A stretch of 64,000 bases of DNA from positions 2,542,001-2,606,000 of the forward strand of contig NZ_JRKM01000001.1 of the NCBI RefSeq assembly GCF_000768065.1, written 5' to 3'. Position numbers and translations under genes: made by a program. Each line of letters begins with the position of its first letter. Position 1 is the stretch's first letter. This document shows, piece after piece, positions 62,111-64,000 of the stretch. Source of the stretch: Aquabacterium sp. NJ1 (GTDB taxonomy: Bacteria; Pseudomonadota; Gammaproteobacteria; Burkholderiales; Burkholderiaceae_C). The notes beneath the pieces were generated by a model, which made no database searches, was not told the origin of the DNA, and saw nothing but the letters and a program-made list of their open reading frames with translations.

Positions 62111-62977
62111 ATGGGACGCAAAAGACGCGGCACTGCATTGGACGACATGTTGGACATTGCGTCGCGTCTACCTTGGTGGTTGGGTGTCGTCTTGGCGCTT
62201 GTCAGCTACGCGGCCTTGAGTTGGGTCGCCGGGCAACCTGCTGCTGCGCAAGACGCCTCTCCTGGGCATGTGCACACGCTCGTTGTGGCGACGTTGGTCA
62301 AGACCTTCGCTCAAATTGGTCAGTATCTTTTGCCGGCCGTTTTCCTGATTGGCGCGTTTGTCTCGCTGATTCGCAGCAAGAAAAATGAGCACTTGATCAC
62401 CACTGCGACGGGGCATGATGGGGCTCGGGCCATTGCGGGCATGAGCTGGCGAGAGTTTGAATTGCTGATCGCCGAGGCGTTTCGTCGCCGTGGCTTCAAT
62501 GTGCAGGACCGGGGAGGACAAGGGCCGGACGGCGGCGTTGATCTTGTGCTGGCCAAAGGCTCTGAACGGCATCTGGTGCAATGCAAACAATGGCGTGCCA
62601 CGAAAGTCGGTGTGGCGGTCGTGCGTGAGCTCTATGGCGTCATGTCAGCAGAAGGTGCAGCAGGTGGTTTTGTGGTGACCAGTGGCGCCTTCACACCAGA
62701 CGCTGTTGAATTTGCGCGGGGGCGCAACATTCAACTGCTGGATGGCACTCAGCTTATCCAGTTGTTGGAAACGGGGAAACAAGCGCCTGCATCAACAAGA
62801 CCAGCGCCAGCCCCGATCAAGCGAGATGAGCAAAACCGCCTCGTGCCCACCTGCCCCAAGTGTCACGCGGAGATGAAACTGAGACAAGCGCGCAAAGGGC
62901 CCCAAGCTGGCAATCAATTCTGGGGATGTACGCGCTTTCCAGATTGCCGTGGCACCTTGCCGTTTGAGCAGCATTAA
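62111..62977 (+). CDS. Membrane-anchored Mrr-type restriction endonuclease with C4 zinc finger
   Basis: A 288-residue protein with two membrane helices at the N-terminus (LPWWLGVVLALVSYAALSWV and YLLPAVFLIGAFVSLI), an Mrr-like nuclease domain (about 110-220) with WREFELLIAEAFRRRGFNV, GPDGGVDLVLAKG and LVQCKQWRATKVGVAVVREL (catalytic D and QxK), and a C-terminal topoisomerase I-type C4 zinc finger (CPKCHAEMKLRQ, WGCTRFPDCRG). The combination puts a DNA-cleaving domain at the inner membrane, where it could act on incoming DNA. It follows the DUF3883 gene by 46 bp with AAGGA upstream of the ATG, so the three genes are probably one operon. Confidence 0.85.
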   Translation: MGRKRRGTALDDMLDIASRLPWWLGVVLALVSYAALSWVAGQPAAAQDASPGHVHTLVVATLVKTFAQIGQYLLPAVFLIGAFVSLIRSKKNEHLITTATGHDGARAIAGMSWREFELLIAEAFRRRGFNVQDRGGQGPDGGVDLVLAKGSERHLVQCKQWRATKVGVAVVRELYGVMSAEGAAGGFVVTSGAFTPDAVEFARGRNIQLLDGTQLIQLLETGKQAPASTRPAPAPIKRDEQNRLVPTCPKCHAEMKLRQARKGPQAGNQFWGCTRFPDCRGTLPFEQH

Positions 62978-63332
62978 CGGCGTGTGCCTGGCCGCGTCTC
63001 CAGCCTCCCCTCACGGACTGCTGATCAACTCCGTGGTGTTGCGATTGTTCCCCTGCCCCCCAAACGCCAGGCAACAGGCGCGTGGTCATGCATGAAGTCC
63101 ATCGACCAGACCTGATTTTTCTTTCGCCCATTCAGCTGAAGAAAAAATGGCCAACTTGTAGCCTTCTGAAGAAAAGGTGGCTCTGCTGAAGATTTTTCCG
63201 CTGAAGGCGGCTTGAATCGCTGTGACTGAAGGTCTTGTTTGCCCTGTTCTGAAGAAAAAGTCGTCCAAACAGGTAAAACTGAAGATAATTCCTGTTCGCT
63301 GAGGATTTTTCTGCCAAAAGGGCCTTTCTGAA
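62978..63332. promoter_or_regulatory. Intergenic region with CTGAAGA repeat array upstream of the second fic
   Basis: No gene in this 355-bp gap. The first 150 bp show nothing I can name. From 63136 to 63332 there is an AT-rich array of nine direct repeats of CTGAAGA or close variants (starts at 63136, 63166, 63186, 63201, 63226, 63249, 63279, 63299, 63328), usually followed by A- or T-runs. The last, CTGAAATG, reaches into the fic start codon. Spacing is irregular, 15 to 30 bases. Confidence 0.75.
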
Positions 63333-64000
63333 ATGAATGTGATTGGCTACGCCTGGATCCAGCATCACGTGGGCGCCCCCGACTTCCTGGGGCCCCAACA
63401 GGCGCGTCTGGCCCCAGTCAGCCGCATGGAGCGCCTGCCAGAAGGCGCGCTGCTGGTGCCACACAAGCTGGTACCAGCGCCAGACCTGCTGCAGCACGCC
63501 TTGTTTGCCATCAAGCACGAAGGCGTCCGCCTGAACCTGCTGACTGCTGCCTTGCGGCGCATCGCGCCTGCGCAGTTGGTCGAGGCCTTCAGGGCGGCGC
63601 CCAACGGCGTGTACGTGCGCAAGCTGTGCCACCTGTGGGAGGCTCTGCACCAGCAGCGTTTGCCTCAGTTGGGTGATCCGGGCGTCACGGCCCGCTATGT
63701 GCCCTTGTTCGACCCTGCCGATCACGTCGTGGGCGAGGGGCATCGTGATGCCCGATGGCGCGTGATCTTCAACGGCCTGGGCGACATGACTTTCTGCCCC
63801 GAGGTGCGCAGGACACCCGCGCTGATGGCGCTGATCGAGCGAGACATCCTGGGGCAGGCTCAGGCGTTTGCGGCTTCGGTGGGTGACGCCATGCTGGAGC
63901 GTGCCTTGAACTGGGCATACCTGAGCGAAACCGAAGGCTCGTTCGCCATCGAAGGCGAGGCGCCGACTCACGACAAGGCCACCTTGTTTGCTGCGCTGCT
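63333..64000 (+). CDS. Fic family protein, second copy (C-terminal part beyond window)
   Basis: At least 222 codons, cut by the right edge before the expected Fic motif. The N-terminal part MNVIGYAWIQHHVGAPDFLG, DPADHVVGEGHRDARWRVIF and GDAMLERALNWAYLSETEGS matches Fic proteins with an N-terminal domain. SFAIEG at 203-208 fits the inhibitory motif (S/T)xxxE(G/N), so this should be a self-inhibited class II-like Fic. The Fic catalytic motif must lie outside the window, so activity cannot be judged. It differs clearly from the Fic at 56865-58076. The start ATG overlaps the last CTGAA repeat of the upstream array. Confidence 0.75.
   Translation, partial: MNVIGYAWIQHHVGAPDFLGPQQARLAPVSRMERLPEGALLVPHKLVPAPDLLQHALFAIKHEGVRLNLLTAALRRIAPAQLVEAFRAAPNGVYVRKLCHLWEALHQQRLPQLGDPGVTARYVPLFDPADHVVGEGHRDARWRVIFNGLGDMTFCPEVRRTPALMALIERDILGQAQAFAASVGDAMLERALNWAYLSETEGSFAIEGEAPTHDKATLFAAL

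Noticed and set aside
63136-63332. CTGAAGA array considered as CRISPR
   Set aside because: Repeat units are only about 7 bases, spacing is irregular, there are no unique spacers of constant length and no cas genes nearby.

Overview
The window is about 64 kb of GC-rich chromosomal DNA that includes the replication origin region of a betaproteobacterium. The gene content (dnaA-dnaN-gyrB, rpmH-rnpA-yidD-yidC, mnmE, mnmG-rsmG-parA-parB), the PEP-CTERM sorting-signal proteins, the YceI/cytochrome b561 set and the kefB/kdsD/kdsC/lptC block all fit Burkholderiales. A free-living, signalling-rich genus near Aquabacterium/Leptothrix/Comamonadaceae is my inference only. I saw no tRNA, rRNA, CRISPR array or insertion sequence.

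Region 1-13.3 kb is mainly signalling. It holds hybrid histidine kinases (the first cut by the left edge), an rRNA methyltransferase (rlmI), an AraC-type regulator, an HDOD protein, a cytochrome b561 - YceI - YceI operon, two tandem GGDEF diguanylate cyclases with ATGA overlap, and a PAS hybrid kinase. Region 13.3-23.7 kb is the chromosome-segregation block, all leftward: mnmG, rsmG, a His/Lys/Ala-rich exported protein, parA and parB. Two rightward genes (a glycosyltransferase and a hybrid kinase) split parA from parB. Three parS sites lie inside mnmG (two) and rsmG (one).

Region 23.8-30.7 kb is mixed: a PEP-CTERM gene broken by a stop codon, a YkgJ-type cysteine-cluster protein, a sterol desaturase-like enzyme, YchJ, two SDR enzymes, a polytopic membrane protein, an RRM/glycine-rich RNA-binding protein and a secreted Arg/Asp/Gly/His-rich protein. 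Region 30.7-35 kb is the Kdo/LPS-transport operon kdsD-kdsC-lptC, coupled to an SDR gene and divergent from a CPA2/KefB-like antiporter. Region 35-40.9 kb has a 1372-residue hybrid kinase with phosphotransfer domain, an HD-GYP response regulator and a lone cyclic-nucleotide-binding-domain protein.

Region 41-57 kb is the origin: mnmE, a second sterol desaturase-like gene, a 43-codon small gene and a strong stem-loop, then yidC-yidD-rnpA-rpmH leftward and dnaA rightward. oriC lies in the dnaA-dnaN gap; it has many DnaA boxes and is bounded by two outward-facing, inverted copies of a DnaA-box plus TAG-triplet module. dnaN is separated from gyrB by about 3.5 kb of accessory DNA: two PEP-CTERM genes, a degenerate GGDEF gene and a duplicated, truncated 5' end of gyrB.

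Region 56.9-64 kb is a defence-like island: a Fic protein, a large PD-(D/E)XK-like / DUF2075 helicase / S24-peptidase fusion, a DUF3883 nuclease-like protein, a membrane-anchored Mrr-type nuclease with a C4 zinc finger, then a second Fic gene (cut by the right edge) preceded by an unusual array of CTGAAGA repeats. This island and the inserted DNA between dnaN and gyrB are the most likely places for undescribed biology.
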